This document shows, one piece after another, positions 1 through 7,784 of a stretch of 64,000 nucleotides of DNA. This DNA comes from Planctomycetota bacterium (lineage in GTDB: Bacteria; Planctomycetota; UBA1135; GCA-002686595). The DNA is taken from contig JAJDEU010000032.1 of the NCBI GenBank assembly GCA_029259635.1, positions 1-64,000 of the forward strand, written 5' to 3'. Below the pieces are notes generated by a model, which saw only the letters and a list, made by a program, of their open reading frames with translations, was not told where the DNA came from and ran no database searches. The first letter of the stretch is position 1; every line of letters begins with the position of its first letter. The translations under genes were made by a program, and so were the position numbers.

Positions 1-139
1 ACTCCATAAGCGGCCGATTTTTGGCCAGGTCGGCACCCAAAAGCCTCCCCGAATCTATGGATTCGGGTTCGTTTCCGGGCACCAACCCGACTAAAAATTT
101 GCTGCTCATAGAGCAAAGCACTTTCACCACGGACTGCTA
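1..139 (-). repeat. Inverted-repeat element, family B, copy 1 (cut by window start)
   Basis: The reverse complement of this stretch aligns along its whole length with 35710-35874 at roughly 80% identity by eye. It ends at 127-139 with the 13-bp terminal repeat (CCACGGACTGCTA, two changes from the other copy). The other end, about 26 bp more, lies outside the window. Near 50-70 a small hairpin (GAATC...GATTC) sits at the same place as in copy 2. It is noncoding and of unknown function, either a MITE-like element or a structured RNA/DNA repeat. Confidence 0.75.
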
Positions 140-217
140 GCCACGGCTTGTCCGTTTCTGTTGCTGGGATCAGTTGGCAACTCATGTCGAATGCGGGAGA
201 CGGTCAGCCCCTTCGGC

Positions 218-1366
218 CTAATTCTCTTTGCTGACCGAAAGAGCCTGCTGCTCGAACAACTTGAGATACGGTTGAAACCTATATCTCCGATTCCGCTTGT
301 GACCGGTCATTTCCTGCAGAACCCCCATCCCCTCGAGTTGATTGGTGATGCTGTTCGCGGTCGCGTAAGTGCAACCGAGAAGTTCCGCCGCTCGACTGGG
401 ACTGATGTACGGCTCGGTGAAGAGCAGGTGCACTAGGTCGCGGCCTTTTCTAGAGAGTTGCTGGTCGGCTAGAAGCGCCTCCCGCAACTTGTGAATCTCT
501 CTTGCCGTGGTTGTTGCTGCCTCGCTTACAGCAGCAACTCCCCTAAGGAAGAATCTGATCCAGCCGACCCAGTCTCCACTGATGCGGACGGCCTGTAGTC
601 GGTCATAGTATTCTGCGCGGTAAACTTTGAAGAAGTAGCTGAGGTACAGGAGTGAATGCCTCAGAACTTTCTCGTGACAAAGTTGCAGCGTAATGAGAAG
701 GCGCCCCACGCGACCGTTCCCATCGCAGAATGGGTGAATGGTTTCGAACTGCGCATGAACGAGAGCGCAATGCACGAGGACGGGGATATCCTCCGGACGG
801 TGTAGAAACTGCTCTAGGCGACCGAGTGCATGGTTCATCTCATCTGGGGGCGGAGGAACAAACGTCGCGTTCTGGATGCTGTCTCCGCCTATCCAGTTCT
901 GAGTTGTCCTGAACTCACCCGGACTTTTGTTTTTCCCGCGGACACCCGCCATGAGTTTCTCGTGGATCTCACGAATAAGCCTCAGGCTGAGCGGGAGTTC
1001 GGCCAAGCGATCCAGGCCGTGATTGAGAGCGCTGACGTAGTTGAAGATCTCATCGACATCGCTCGCTTGCGAGGGCATCTCGCGTCGAGATTCTGCGTCC
1101 AGCACATCCTCAAGTGTGCTCTGCGTGCCCTCAATCTGCGAACTGTACGTGGCCTCGTGGCGGACATACATCCACACGAATAGGTCTGGGTGGGGCAGGG
1201 TTGTCGCAACGCCGTCGAGCCGAGCCAGCGCGCGGTCGGCCGTCGAGAGCGCTCGCCACACGCCGCTTAGATCCAGCGGCGGGTCGGGAGGCAGCGGGGG
1301 TGGTACGAACGCCTCGTAAGCGAACGGACGACCGGGATGCTGAGTCACGAAGCGTCCGCCTGTCAT
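218..1366 (-). CDS. Fic family protein (AMPylase-type, with N-terminal inhibitory motif)
   Basis: This 382-residue protein carries the Fic core motif HPFCDGNGRVGR at about residue 211. Fic enzymes typically transfer AMP from ATP to hydroxyl side chains of target proteins. An N-terminal helix with SSQIEG at about residue 75 matches the class II self-inhibitory (S/T)xxxE(G/N) motif, so the enzyme is probably autoinhibited. The C-terminal ~80 residues look like a winged helix (SPSRAAELLGCTYATANSITNQLEG), common in Fic/DUF4172-like proteins. The start is ATG. No antitoxin partner is adjacent, as expected for class II. The gene stands alone between family B and family A inverted-repeat elements. 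The target is unknown. Confidence 0.93.
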   Translation of the reverse strand: MTGGRFVTQHPGRPFAYEAFVPPPLPPDPPLDLSGVWRALSTADRALARLDGVATTLPHPDLFVWMYVRHEATYSSQIEGTQSTLEDVLDAESRREMPSQASDVDEIFNYVSALNHGLDRLAELPLSLRLIREIHEKLMAGVRGKNKSPGEFRTTQNWIGGDSIQNATFVPPPPDEMNHALGRLEQFLHRPEDIPVLVHCALVHAQFETIHPFCDGNGRVGRLLITLQLCHEKVLRHSLLYLSYFFKVYRAEYYDRLQAVRISGDWVGWIRFFLRGVAAVSEAATTTAREIHKLREALLADQQLSRKGRDLVHLLFTEPYISPSRAAELLGCTYATANSITNQLEGMGVLQEMTGHKRNRRYRFQPYLKLFEQQALSVSKEN

Positions 1367-1404
1367 GCGAAGGTTCCACCATAGTACGGAGCTCGAATCA
1401 TCCC

Positions 1405-1440
1405 GTTATGTTAGCGAATGCCTTATTTTTATAATATAGA
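1405..1440 (-). promoter_or_regulatory. AT-rich putative promoter region of the fic gene
   Basis: A very AT-rich block (TCTATATTATAAAAATAAGG read on the minus strand) lies 40-75 bp upstream of the fic ATG in otherwise GC-rich DNA. It contains TATATT and TATAAA, possible -10-like hexamers. No confident -35 is assigned. Confidence 0.35.
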
Positions 1441-1621
1441 GAGCCCTGTCGCTAGCGAGCCAACGCAGCCTAACCTCACGCATTAGAAGGACTTACGCCC
1501 GACTATACCACATGCAGCCTCCGATCGGCCCGGTCACCACAACCGCTGGTAGATCGGGCGGCCATGGGGTCCCTCCGCCTCGAAAGCGGATCAATCAAGC
1601 AGGGTCGACTGTACCCATTCC

Positions 1622-1784
1622 GAACTGACTGGGTTCCGTGTGGAAAGCCTTGGCGCTAGCTTCGGCCACCATTGGACTTGCGTTCGAATCGGTCCGGGAC
1701 AGGCCCTCGAAACAGAAAAACCGTCCGAGCTCCCTACTCCACAAGCACTTAGCGCGAGCTTTCCACACGGAACCCAGTCAGTTC
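1622..1784. repeat. Inverted-repeat element, family A, copy 1 (163 bp)
   Basis: A 163-bp element is bounded by perfect 27-bp terminal inverted repeats, 1622-1648 (begins GAACTGACTGGGTTCC) and 1758-1784. A second copy of exactly the same length lies at 38122-38284. The terminal repeats are nearly identical between copies (one change), while the interior differs at about 15-20% of positions. There is no coding capacity and no clear target-site duplication. It looks like a non-autonomous mobile element or a large structured RNA. Confidence 0.9.
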
Positions 1785-1899
1785 CTACTCATGCGCGCTG
1801 GAGCCGGAAGCCGTCGAGTCGAATCACGCTGAATCGACACGGGTCGTTGCCCCGAGCTTCAGCCGGATGTTCATGATCGCGGTCGGATCCACTCCTCGA
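1785..1899. other. Intergenic stretch with no recognised gene (1367-1899 apart from element A)
   Basis: Between fic and the HAD gene there is no convincing ORF. Apart from the fic promoter region and element A, the stretch 1441-1621 contains one integron-core-like heptamer GCCTAAC at 1468-1474 without a visible partner arm. Nothing is recognised in 1785-1899. Confidence 0.6.
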
Positions 1900-2553
1900 T
1901 CAGACGTGATCCGCTCCAACAACTCGAATCAACTCCGCCATCGAGTCGACGACGAACTCCGACCGAACCCCTTCGAGCTCTGCCTGATCGCCAAAGCCCC
2001 ACAGGACACCGATCGTCCGAAGCTCGTTCGCCTGTGCTCCGACGATGTCTTGCGCGCGGTCGCCGATCATCCAGACCGCTTCACTCTCGAGCTTTTCCGA
2101 CTTGAGGATGTGCGCAATCAAATCGCGCTTGTGCACGTTCTCTCCGGAGAGTTCCGATCCATAGACTCCCTGAAAGAAGTCGAGCAGCCCAAAGTGCTCG
2201 ACGATTCTCTGCGCGTAGACGTGCGGCTTCGACGTCGCCACCCACATCTGATGCCCGGCGTCGCGCAAGGACGCCAGCCCGCCCGGAATGTCGTGATAGA
2301 CCTCGTTCTCGAATAGCCCGACGTCGGCAAAGCGCTCGCGATACAACGCGACGGCTTCTTCGATCAGCCGCTCATCCTCCGTCTCGAGCAGCTGAGCAAA
2401 GCTATCCCGCAACGGCGGCCCGATGCACCAGTGCAGCTCTTCCCGACGGGGAAGCGCGCCAAACTCCAACCGCTCGAGCGCGTGCAGAATGCACCCCGTT
2501 ATCCCAAGCGCCGGATTCGTCAGGGTCCCGTCGAGATCAAAGAGAAGGTTCAT
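1900..2553 (-). CDS. HAD-superfamily phosphatase, phosphoglycolate phosphatase-like
   Basis: This is a 217-residue HAD hydrolase of subfamily IA type. Motif I is FDLDGTLT at residues 5-12 with both Asp residues. Motif II is the T/S of ATSKP. Motif III/IV is WMIGDRAQDIVGA, with a Lys (KRD) upstream. A cap domain lies between motifs I and II. The family removes phosphate from small phosphorylated metabolites such as phosphoglycolate; the exact substrate cannot be read. It is the last minus-strand gene before the cassette-like region and could itself be a cassette, since an attC-like inverted repeat lies just upstream. Confidence 0.88.
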   Translation of the reverse strand: MNLLFDLDGTLTNPALGITGCILHALERLEFGALPRREELHWCIGPPLRDSFAQLLETEDERLIEEAVALYRERFADVGLFENEVYHDIPGGLASLRDAGHQMWVATSKPHVYAQRIVEHFGLLDFFQGVYGSELSGENVHKRDLIAHILKSEKLESEAVWMIGDRAQDIVGAQANELRTIGVLWGFGDQAELEGVRSEFVVDSMAELIRVVGADHV

Positions 2554-2596
2554 GAAGAGCGCGCCATGGTAAGAAATCGCACCCCACCTGAATGAC

Positions 2597-2700
2597 TCCT
2601 AACTCGGAGTGTCGGAGCAACGATCATGGATGAGCTAGCGGAGTGTGCTGCGGCGCTCACCAGAAGAACAACTTCGGGTGGTGTGCGACTCCGTATCAGC
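2597..2700 (-). repeat. attC-like recombination site (spacer upstream of HAD gene)
   Basis: This is an imperfect inverted repeat whose left arm, CTAACTCGGAGTGTCGG, pairs with the right arm, GTGTGCGACTCCGTATCAG. The right arm is nearly identical to that of the spacer at 5254-5360 (TGGTGTGCGACTCCGTATC versus TGGTGCGCAACTCCGTATT), suggesting the same class of recombination site. The heptamer TCCTAAC departs from the integron consensus RYYYAAC at one position. Confidence 0.5.
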
Positions 2701-2701
2701 G

Positions 2702-3361
2702 TCATCCCTTCGGAGTCCCAAGAAAGGCTAGAGCAAGGAGCCGTGTAACCAATGCCACGACGACACCTGTGAGAGCATAGAACGCGTAGATAGCGAATTC
2801 GAAAGGGAGCAGTGTGTGCCCGCCATTGAGGATCAGATCGATTGTCGCAGTGATAAAGAAACCGGACATGGCCGCAATTCCAAACGCGAAAGAGCGTCCC
2901 AAGCGCAACACGCCGGTGGCGAAAGCCAATACCCAACCGCAAATCATCATCACCTGCGGAGCCTCGCCAAGGGCCTCACCTTGCAGGCCCTGAATAATGA
3001 ATCCCGCAATTGTGCTCACGACCACAACGATCAGTAGAGAGCTCTTCGGCCTCTCGGCGACCGGCGGGTCATCTCCCGTTACGGAATAAAAAGCGTATCC
3101 ACTACCCGGTCCCCTTATTTCTTCATCCTTTTCGACGAGAGAATTCTCTGGCACATCGATAATCGGTGAATCGGCTTTGTCGTTCATTACCTTGCCGACA
3201 AAGAAGGGATCGTCGCGAATCATCTGAACAGCAAGCAGCTCAGCCTCTTCTGCGTCGTTTGCTTCCACGAATCGAGTCGTCCAGAACCCACGCGCGGTCT
3301 CGTCTTCGCTGAGCTTCAGCTTAAAGTTGCGCCCATGGATCAATACTCTGAATTGCGGCAT
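2702..3361 (-). CDS. Small membrane protein of integron-cassette type, unknown function
   Basis: This 219-residue protein has a soluble N-terminal half beginning MPQFRVLIHGRNF, followed by about four hydrophobic segments (near residues 107-125, 132-150, 158-177 and 186-210). Proteins opening with M-P-x-F-x-V-L-(V/I)-x-G are, from general knowledge, common among integron gene cassettes. No function can be assigned. It is 26 bp downstream of the next minus-strand gene, with a small hairpin between them. Confidence 0.75.
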   Translation of the reverse strand: MPQFRVLIHGRNFKLKLSEDETARGFWTTRFVEANDAEEAELLAVQMIRDDPFFVGKVMNDKADSPIIDVPENSLVEKDEEIRGPGSGYAFYSVTGDDPPVAERPKSSLLIVVVVSTIAGFIIQGLQGEALGEAPQVMMICGWVLAFATGVLRLGRSFAFGIAAMSGFFITATIDLILNGGHTLLPFEFAIYAFYALTGVVVALVTRLLALAFLGTPKG

Positions 3362-3386
3362 GGCTCGATGAGCTTACTCGCGAGCC
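3362..3386. other. Short hairpin between two minus-strand genes
   Basis: GGCTCG at 3362-3367 pairs with CGAGCC at 3381-3386 around a 13-nt loop. It could be a weak attenuator or a remnant of a cassette junction. There is no T-tract. Confidence 0.35.
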
Positions 3387-3387
3387 G

Positions 3388-3714
3388 TCACTTACGCATC
3401 TTCCGGTACATATCCAAGAACGACTTGGTGTAGGCCTTGCAAACTGATTCGTGATCCTCGGGCGTATAGCTCGAAAGCACAGTCGGCTCATCAACCTCCG
3501 TGAGTGAGAACCGACGCGACTCGACCTCGCGAATCTTGCCCGATGCCGCTAACCGCGACAGTGCACCCGCCAGCTCTTCATGGCTGAGCACGACCTTCTG
3601 GAAACCATCTACCGAAGCCAGAATCTCGATCAAGCTCGTCGATTCGCCCGTCCCCTTCCGAGAGATCGCTCTCAGAACAAGCTCATCAAACGGAGGTCCG
3701 TATTGCAGCGACAT
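3388..3714 (-). CDS. Small cassette protein, unknown function
   Basis: This 108-residue protein opens MSLQYGPPFDELVLRAISRKGTG and reads like a small winged-helix fold: two helices, 'SHEELAGALSRLAASGKIREVESRRFSLTE' as a recognition helix plus wing, then a basic helix. Similar short DNA-binding-like proteins occur in cassette arrays. It has no metal-binding or catalytic motif. It probably shares a transcript with the gene ending at 2702. Confidence 0.65.
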   Translation of the reverse strand: MSLQYGPPFDELVLRAISRKGTGESTSLIEILASVDGFQKVVLSHEELAGALSRLAASGKIREVESRRFSLTEVDEPTVLSSYTPEDHESVCKAYTKSFLDMYRKMRK

Positions 3715-3716
3715 GC

Positions 3717-3768
3717 AGATTCAAAGATCAGTAGGCCGTCCAGCGCCGACCCGAGCTGACGCGCGCGT
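3717..3768 (-). repeat. attC-like spacer (weak)
   Basis: Terminal arms GATTCAAAGATCAG and CGCGCGTTGATC form an imperfect inverted repeat between two tiny same-strand genes. The CGCGCGTT block also occurs in the better attC candidates at 8438-8503 and 14094-14157. The core heptamers are off consensus. Confidence 0.35.
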
Positions 3769-3791
3769 TGATCGATCCCTGACTGTGCCCT

Positions 3792-4130
3792 CTAGCGTTC
3801 AGACCGATACTCCTCGCCGAGACCATCCAAGAAGAACTCAACCTTGCCGCACCGCGTGCAGACGTAAGTGTCGTAGTGCTCGCGGTGCGTGAATAGTTCT
3901 CCGAGATCACCCAGCCAGAACCCCCAGCCACGGCTGCCCTCGTGAAACTTTCGAGCGCCGGCATATCTCATCGGCAGAGCGCATCGAGCGCAGTCGACGG
4001 GAATCGGTTCCGCTCGTTTGTTGGCGATTTGCTCCGCATCGACGCCCGAGATGTCCCGATTGATTCCGCAGTGATAGCAGAAGGGCTCCGCCTCATCGAC
4101 TTCCTTTGCGCAAACGCTGCATGTCCACAT
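3792..4130 (-). CDS. Double zinc-ribbon cassette protein
   Basis: This 112-residue protein has three Cys pairs: CSVC (4-7) with CYHC (18-21), then CARC (47-50), and CTRC near residue 95. It thus has one N-terminal zinc ribbon and a second split ribbon. Zinc ribbons like these often act in protein or nucleic acid binding; no catalytic residues are seen. It lies within the run of minus-strand cassette genes. Confidence 0.75.
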   Translation of the reverse strand: MWTCSVCAKEVDEAEPFCYHCGINRDISGVDAEQIANKRAEPIPVDCARCALPMRYAGARKFHEGSRGWGFWLGDLGELFTHREHYDTYVCTRCGKVEFFLDGLGEEYRSER

Positions 4131-4181
4131 GATTGAATCCTTATCCGAAACGATAGTCGTTCGAGTAGGCGCAAGAGCTCT

Positions 4182-4544
4182 TTAGAACTCGTGCTCTTCA
4201 ACAATGAACGCCGCCGATTTCGCGTGGTCCACGAAGTTGCCCTCGTCCTCCAATAGCGCTGCGCCAATTTCCTGTCCTTCAGGAGAGCTCATTCCCGCCA
4301 TGAGCGCTTCCTCCGACTCGAACCAAACTTCCGCCACGCCGTCGTATTCGGGCTGCATCCCGCGCGAGGCTCGGATGCCCTCGTTCAGAGGCGTGTTCAA
4401 GGTGTGCGACTGCACGTACTTCTTCGCCCCCACGGCAGCCGCGTTCTTCATGTAGAACGGTCCGTGCTTGTTCTCCCAATAGTCGCGAAACTCTTCGCGA
4501 GTCATGCTTGGGTGACGCGTCAAACACATAACGAACTTGATCAT
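4182..4544 (-). CDS. EthD-domain protein
   Basis: This 120-residue protein matches the EthD/dimeric alpha-beta-barrel pattern: MIKFVMCLTRHPSMTREEFRDYWENKHGP at the N-terminus (the F-x-x-Y-W-x-x-x-H motif), then HTLNTP and a C-terminal YDGVAEVWFESEEAL block. Family members bind or modify small hydrophobic compounds as dimers. The substrate is unknown. It is a single-gene cassette by position. Confidence 0.85.
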   Translation of the reverse strand: MIKFVMCLTRHPSMTREEFRDYWENKHGPFYMKNAAAVGAKKYVQSHTLNTPLNEGIRASRGMQPEYDGVAEVWFESEEALMAGMSSPEGQEIGAALLEDEGNFVDHAKSAAFIVEEHEF

Positions 4545-4752
4545 TTACCTGGTTCCTTAGCTAACAACGGTGGTGCGAAAATTCCGCATTCGGCGACCAA
4601 CAGCGCGGCGAAGCGACGTCCGTCTCCATCGGCATGTCAGATCAATTCTAGCCGAAACGCGCCCTCTACTGCGACCCGTACGCTGCAAGCCCTTGCTAGT
4701 CGGCATGCAGTCCGTCCCCCACGCGATCTCGATGCTCTTGCCTTGCAGACCG
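4545..4752. other. 208-bp spacer with one core-like heptamer, no gene
   Basis: GCTAACAACGGTGG at 4560-4573 resembles a cassette core end, but the matching arm is not clear. About 130 bp then remain before the next stop codon. It may hold a decayed or ORF-less cassette. No convincing ORF is seen. Confidence 0.4.
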
Positions 4753-5208
4753 TCAGTCCCGCACGAATCCAACGCTTTGGATCAGGCCGTCTTCGACCTC
4801 GTAGATCGAGACATACTCGGTCGAGCCGCTTCCATCGGTAACCGTCTCGTGGTTCACGACGAAGCTGTCCTTCGCGATTTGGTGATGAACCGTGACCTCG
4901 ACAATTCCCTCGGCGAACATCGGTTCAAAGATGCTGCCAAGGTGCTCCCTGCCCGACCCTAAAGACTTGTCGGGGTATGTGCTGATGGCAACGTCGTCAG
5001 CATAGAGGTCCAAGAACCCCGCGAGATCGTGACGGTTATAAGCACTCATTCTCCGATTCACAATTTCGAGTGGCGTCGCATCGAGGTCCGGCTCGCTTTG
5101 CCGTGCCGATCCGTTCCCCTGGCCTGATTGCGATGATGTTGTTTCCCGCCCACAATCGAGAGTGAGGTTGAGGACCAAAACAGCGGCGAGGAGAACGAGT
5201 GACTTCAT
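4753..5208 (-). CDS. SnoaL-like/DUF4440-type lipoprotein
   Basis: This 151-residue protein has a lipoprotein-like signal (MKSLVLLAAVLVLNLTLDC, Cys at about 19), a Ser/Gln-rich linker and then a SnoaL-like NTF2 fold: IVNRRMSAYNRHDLAGFLDLYADDV, a central HLGSIFEPMFAEG segment and a C-terminal sheet. NTF2-fold proteins bind small molecules or act as steroid-isomerase-like enzymes. It is predicted to be anchored outside the cytoplasmic membrane. Confidence 0.78.
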   Translation of the reverse strand: MKSLVLLAAVLVLNLTLDCGRETTSSQSGQGNGSARQSEPDLDATPLEIVNRRMSAYNRHDLAGFLDLYADDVAISTYPDKSLGSGREHLGSIFEPMFAEGIVEVTVHHQIAKDSFVVNHETVTDGSGSTEYVSIYEVEDGLIQSVGFVRD

Positions 5209-5253
5209 AAGGTTGTCTTTCGAGACGATGGTGTGACCGGTCTGGCGTCGAGA

Positions 5254-5360
5254 GTACGGAGTACGAGATCGTAGACCACCCGAATCGTTCCATCGAATAG
5301 TGTCGCCGCAAAGAGCGAAACAGGAACGTGGGGTTTCGAGTGGTGCGCAACTCCGTATTA
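5254..5360 (-). repeat. attC-like recombination site
   Basis: Left arm GTACGGAGTACGAG pairs with the right arm GCGCAACTCCGTATTA about 80 bp away. The right arm is shared with the site at 2597-2700. The stop codon of the adjacent membrane-protein gene (5358-5360) falls in the arm, as is typical where cassette genes end in the recombination site. Confidence 0.5.
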
Positions 5361-5873
5361 CTTTCCTTTACGCGCCCCCCGCACTCTCCAAATGAGCACG
5401 ATGCCTCCAACAAATCCGGCCAGATAGCTTGCCCCGTGCGCCCACCCGACGGCGAGAAATGCGATGTGACGGCCTTCGGGCACTCGGCTCGCGAGCGGCT
5501 CCATCAAGACTAAGACTCCATTGCTCGCCAATCCGTATCCGACGAATCCAAAGAGCGCGGACGCGGCGGCCATGCATGCCAATAGAATCGCAATAGGTCG
5601 AACTAGAGTCACCGCGGTTCGTCCGGGCGCGCTCCCGCGTATAGACGCGATTGCCAGGGGAACGCCGAGCAGAAGGCCCACCCACCACGTTGCGATAACG
5701 CCCCAGACGAGCCCCAGCACCGTGGGAGACTCCGTGGCCAGAATCTTGGGATGACCGATCGTGAAGTACTCGACGCAAATGCGCGCAGTCACTTGGTCAT
5801 GCACAACGCCGAAGAGCACCGCGGCCAGAATGCTCAGTCCGATGATTCTCAACGCCGCCATGATGTTCCCCAT
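5358..5873 (-). CDS. Four-helix small membrane protein, unknown function
   Basis: This 171-residue protein has hydrophobic segments near residues 6-25, 50-75, 85-115 and 140-163. The pattern is typical of cassette-encoded membrane proteins of unknown function. No motif was recognised. Confidence 0.7.
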   Translation of the reverse strand: MGNIMAALRIIGLSILAAVLFGVVHDQVTARICVEYFTIGHPKILATESPTVLGLVWGVIATWWVGLLLGVPLAIASIRGSAPGRTAVTLVRPIAILLACMAAASALFGFVGYGLASNGVLVLMEPLASRVPEGRHIAFLAVGWAHGASYLAGFVGGIVLIWRVRGARKGK

Positions 5874-5931
5874 TTACTGCCTCTGCGCAATTTCCATCCG
5901 CAGTGAGTTGATCCGCGCATCGCCTTATTCG
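5874..5931 (-). repeat. Short spacer, possible degenerate attC
   Basis: A 58-bp spacer contains GTTGATC at about 5905-5911 and CGCGCATCGCCTTAT, resembling the right arm at 13657-13703 (GCATCGCCTTGAT). The pairing arm is weak. Confidence 0.25.
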
Positions 5932-6315
5932 TCACTCTCGCGCCTTGCGCGTTCCCTGATGAAAGCGAACGACCCAGCCCTCATCTTCGCGAATCCACAG
6001 CGAACTCCGAAGGGACTCGGGTAGGTCATCGCCCTTCGTGGAAACCGATTCGAGGCGATAGGTCACCAGCGCTGCGTCCTCAGCAATTTGCAAGAGCGTG
6101 AAATCGAAAATCGAGTGAACCGAGCTCCCGTCCCACTTCACAAGAGACACAATCATGCTGTCTCGATCAAAGATCCGACCGGAGCTTCCGAACTCAACGA
6201 AGTCAACGGACAGCAACTTCTCCAGGCGCTCACGAGAACTGCGAGTCGGGTTCGTGAGCAGTTCAGCCTCCAGTGATTGGAGATGCTCGAGCAGTTCGCT
6301 GTCGTTTGGATTCAT
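5932..6315 (-). CDS. DUF4440-type (SnoaL-like) protein
   Basis: This protein of about 127 residues has an NTF2-like fold: helix ELLEHLQSLEAELLTNPTRSSRERLEKLLSVDFVEFGSSGRIFDR, then VTYRLES and a terminal WVVRFHQGT strand, the usual DUF4440 ending. ATG at 6315 is preferred over an upstream TTG. It is the second NTF2-fold protein in the array, alongside the lipoprotein at 4753. Confidence 0.8.
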   Translation of the reverse strand: MNPNDSELLEHLQSLEAELLTNPTRSSRERLEKLLSVDFVEFGSSGRIFDRDSMIVSLVKWDGSSVHSIFDFTLLQIAEDAALVTYRLESVSTKGDDLPESLRSSLWIREDEGWVVRFHQGTRKARE

Positions 6316-6342
6316 GGTGTTCGCTAGCCTCAAGTCACTTGT

Positions 6343-6384
6343 GATTAGCGGCGCCGCCGTCCGTCCGCTTCGCCTTGTTGAATC
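6343..6384 (-). repeat. attC-like site with variant core GATTAGCGG
   Basis: Arms GATTAGCGGCG and CGCCTTGTTGAATC form an imperfect hairpin. The distal heptamer GTTGAAT fits GTTRRRY, but the core end reads GCTAATC on the minus strand instead of GTTRRRY. The same variant core recurs at several other spacers of the two arrays. Confidence 0.45.
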
Positions 6385-6441
6385 GCGCCCGGTCTTCGCA
6401 TCCCTTACTCCACTTCGCGAGCAGTGAAGGAGATGCCATCT

Positions 6442-6987
6442 TCAGTCTTGTTCACCCACTGAAGACAGGGAACCCAAAAAAGCCTCTCTCGTCATGGCTG
6501 GCGTAATGGCGCGGTGCGGCAGATACACCGACGCATCGGTCGCAGACGCGGCGGGGTTAGACGCGTCACCCAGACCGGGGACCTTCACCAGGTATCCGTT
6601 CGGCGTAGACACGATCGCGGCGTTCCGTGGAGAGTTCGGATCACTGGCGGATTCCTTGACTTGAACGAGCACCCCATCGCGCACCTCAATGCGAATCGCA
6701 GATCCGGACTGAGGCAGAGCGCGAACGCATTCCAGCCAACTCCGCTTCCGTCGGGCGAGCGATGCGAAGATCAGAACCGCAATCACGAAAGCAGTGACGG
6801 TCGTCGCCGGCATCTGAATCCCACCAAAGGTCCAGCCGAGCGCACCCAACCCGACACCGATGATCGAGAAGGCGATCGCCAGGCGTTTTGATCTTCGCAA
6901 GCCAGGACACAGCGCGGCGACATACTCGCGATGGAACTCACGGAAGTAGCCATCGTCCATCACGATCTCGATCGCAATCGTGCTCAT
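6442..6987 (-). CDS. YcxB-like membrane protein, cassette type
   Basis: This 181-residue protein has a short cytoplasmic N-terminus, two adjacent transmembrane segments near residues 35-75 and a soluble beta-rich C-terminus ending with PNGYLVKVPG...YLPHRAITPAMTREAFLGSL. That layout (two TM helices, then a PH-like domain with 'IPKRAF'-type motif) resembles YcxB/DUF304-like proteins. The function is unknown. Confidence 0.65.
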   Translation of the reverse strand: MSTIAIEIVMDDGYFREFHREYVAALCPGLRRSKRLAIAFSIIGVGLGALGWTFGGIQMPATTVTAFVIAVLIFASLARRKRSWLECVRALPQSGSAIRIEVRDGVLVQVKESASDPNSPRNAAIVSTPNGYLVKVPGLGDASNPAASATDASVYLPHRAITPAMTREAFLGSLSSVGEQD

Positions 6988-7034
6988 CGGAATACTCTTG
7001 CCAAGTTAGCCAGAGCGCCCTGCGCTCTCGCCAA
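6988..7034 (-). other. Short spacer hairpin
   Basis: The hairpin AGAGCGC...GCGCTCT at about 7010-7026 is preceded by GTTAGCC. The spacer is 47 bp. It may be a very short attC or a simple terminator; the two cannot be separated by eye. Confidence 0.3.
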
Positions 7035-7307
7035 TTACTGGCGCGGCTGAGCGCTGCCCACTTGCGTTGCGCGGCTGGACATACGATGCATGCGTCGCTT
7101 GCTAAGTCCGCGGGGAGCATAAGCCCAGGCAACGAGTAACGGCGCACCCCGTAGCAAGTAGGCGCCGACGAGAATCGGCACCAAAGTTCCCCATACGGTT
7201 GGGGCTATACCGCTCGAGAGGGAAATCCCCAAGGTGTAGAGGCCCCCCAACAGGCCAAGCAAACCGATCGTTCTGACGGCGACTCCAAATGCTTGCCTAG
7301 GTGTCAT
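7035..7307 (-). CDS. Small two-helix membrane protein
   Basis: This protein of about 90 residues, starting at ATG 7307 (MTPRQAFG), has two hydrophobic segments near residues 10-30 and 38-60 and a basic tail (APRGLSKRRMHRMSSR). An upstream in-frame start would add 20 polar residues. No function is recognised. Confidence 0.6.
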   Translation of the reverse strand: MTPRQAFGVAVRTIGLLGLLGGLYTLGISLSSGIAPTVWGTLVPILVGAYLLRGAPLLVAWAYAPRGLSKRRMHRMSSRATQVGSAQPRQ

Positions 7308-7400
7308 GAGTAAACTCCGGTCGGTGTCTCTATTGGCTTTGGTAATCCGCGTTGGAGAATTTACCAACGTAGACCTTCACCACTTTACCGGAGATCGGAT

Positions 7401-7715
7401 TCATTTCGGGCGCTTAAACACAAACTGTGTGCCGTCTACGTACACAAGCTCCCATCCGACAGCCCCCAGCTCATTCAGAGCATCGGCGATTGCCCGGTTA
7501 TAGCCCTTCACCTGTTCCGAGTGATCCGGCGCATCCAATTCGGTGAATGCCCCGAGCAATGAGGTCATCGCCATGGACTGCATCTCTTTGAGATCGGGCG
7601 CACCCATTTCGGATCCCGAGACAATCTTGTACTCCCAAGAGCGCGCGGTATCCCGGCACGAACTTACGAGCAAGATGCAAAGGATCACCGACAAGAGATT
7701 GCGTGTTGTTTTCAT
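7401..7715 (-). CDS. DUF4177-like lipoprotein
   Basis: This 104-residue protein has a lipoprotein signal (MKTTRNLLSVILCILLVSSC) and a body matching the DUF4177 pattern: WEYKIVSG near the start and LNELGAVGWELVYVDGTQFVFKRPK at the end. DUF4177 proteins are small and of unknown role. It is a typical single-gene cassette. Confidence 0.78.
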   Translation of the reverse strand: MKTTRNLLSVILCILLVSSCRDTARSWEYKIVSGSEMGAPDLKEMQSMAMTSLLGAFTELDAPDHSEQVKGYNRAIADALNELGAVGWELVYVDGTQFVFKRPK

Positions 7716-7737
7716 TGGTCCATTGTTTCCTTCCGAA

Positions 7738-7783
7738 GGCTTTAGTGTTTCGCGGCGGTCCGCATCACCGTCCGTTGCATTGG
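7738..7783 (-). repeat. attC-like spacer (weak)
   Basis: An imperfect inverted repeat, GGCTTTAGTG...GTTGCATTGGCC, lies between the DUF4177 and zinc-ribbon genes. The distal GTTGCAT heptamer recurs at 8065-8071. Confidence 0.3.
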
Positions 7784-7784
7784 C

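Noticed and set aside
1468..1474. GCCTAAC heptamer upstream of fic as an attC site
   Set aside because: No complementary arm within 150 bp; a lone heptamer is expected by chance.
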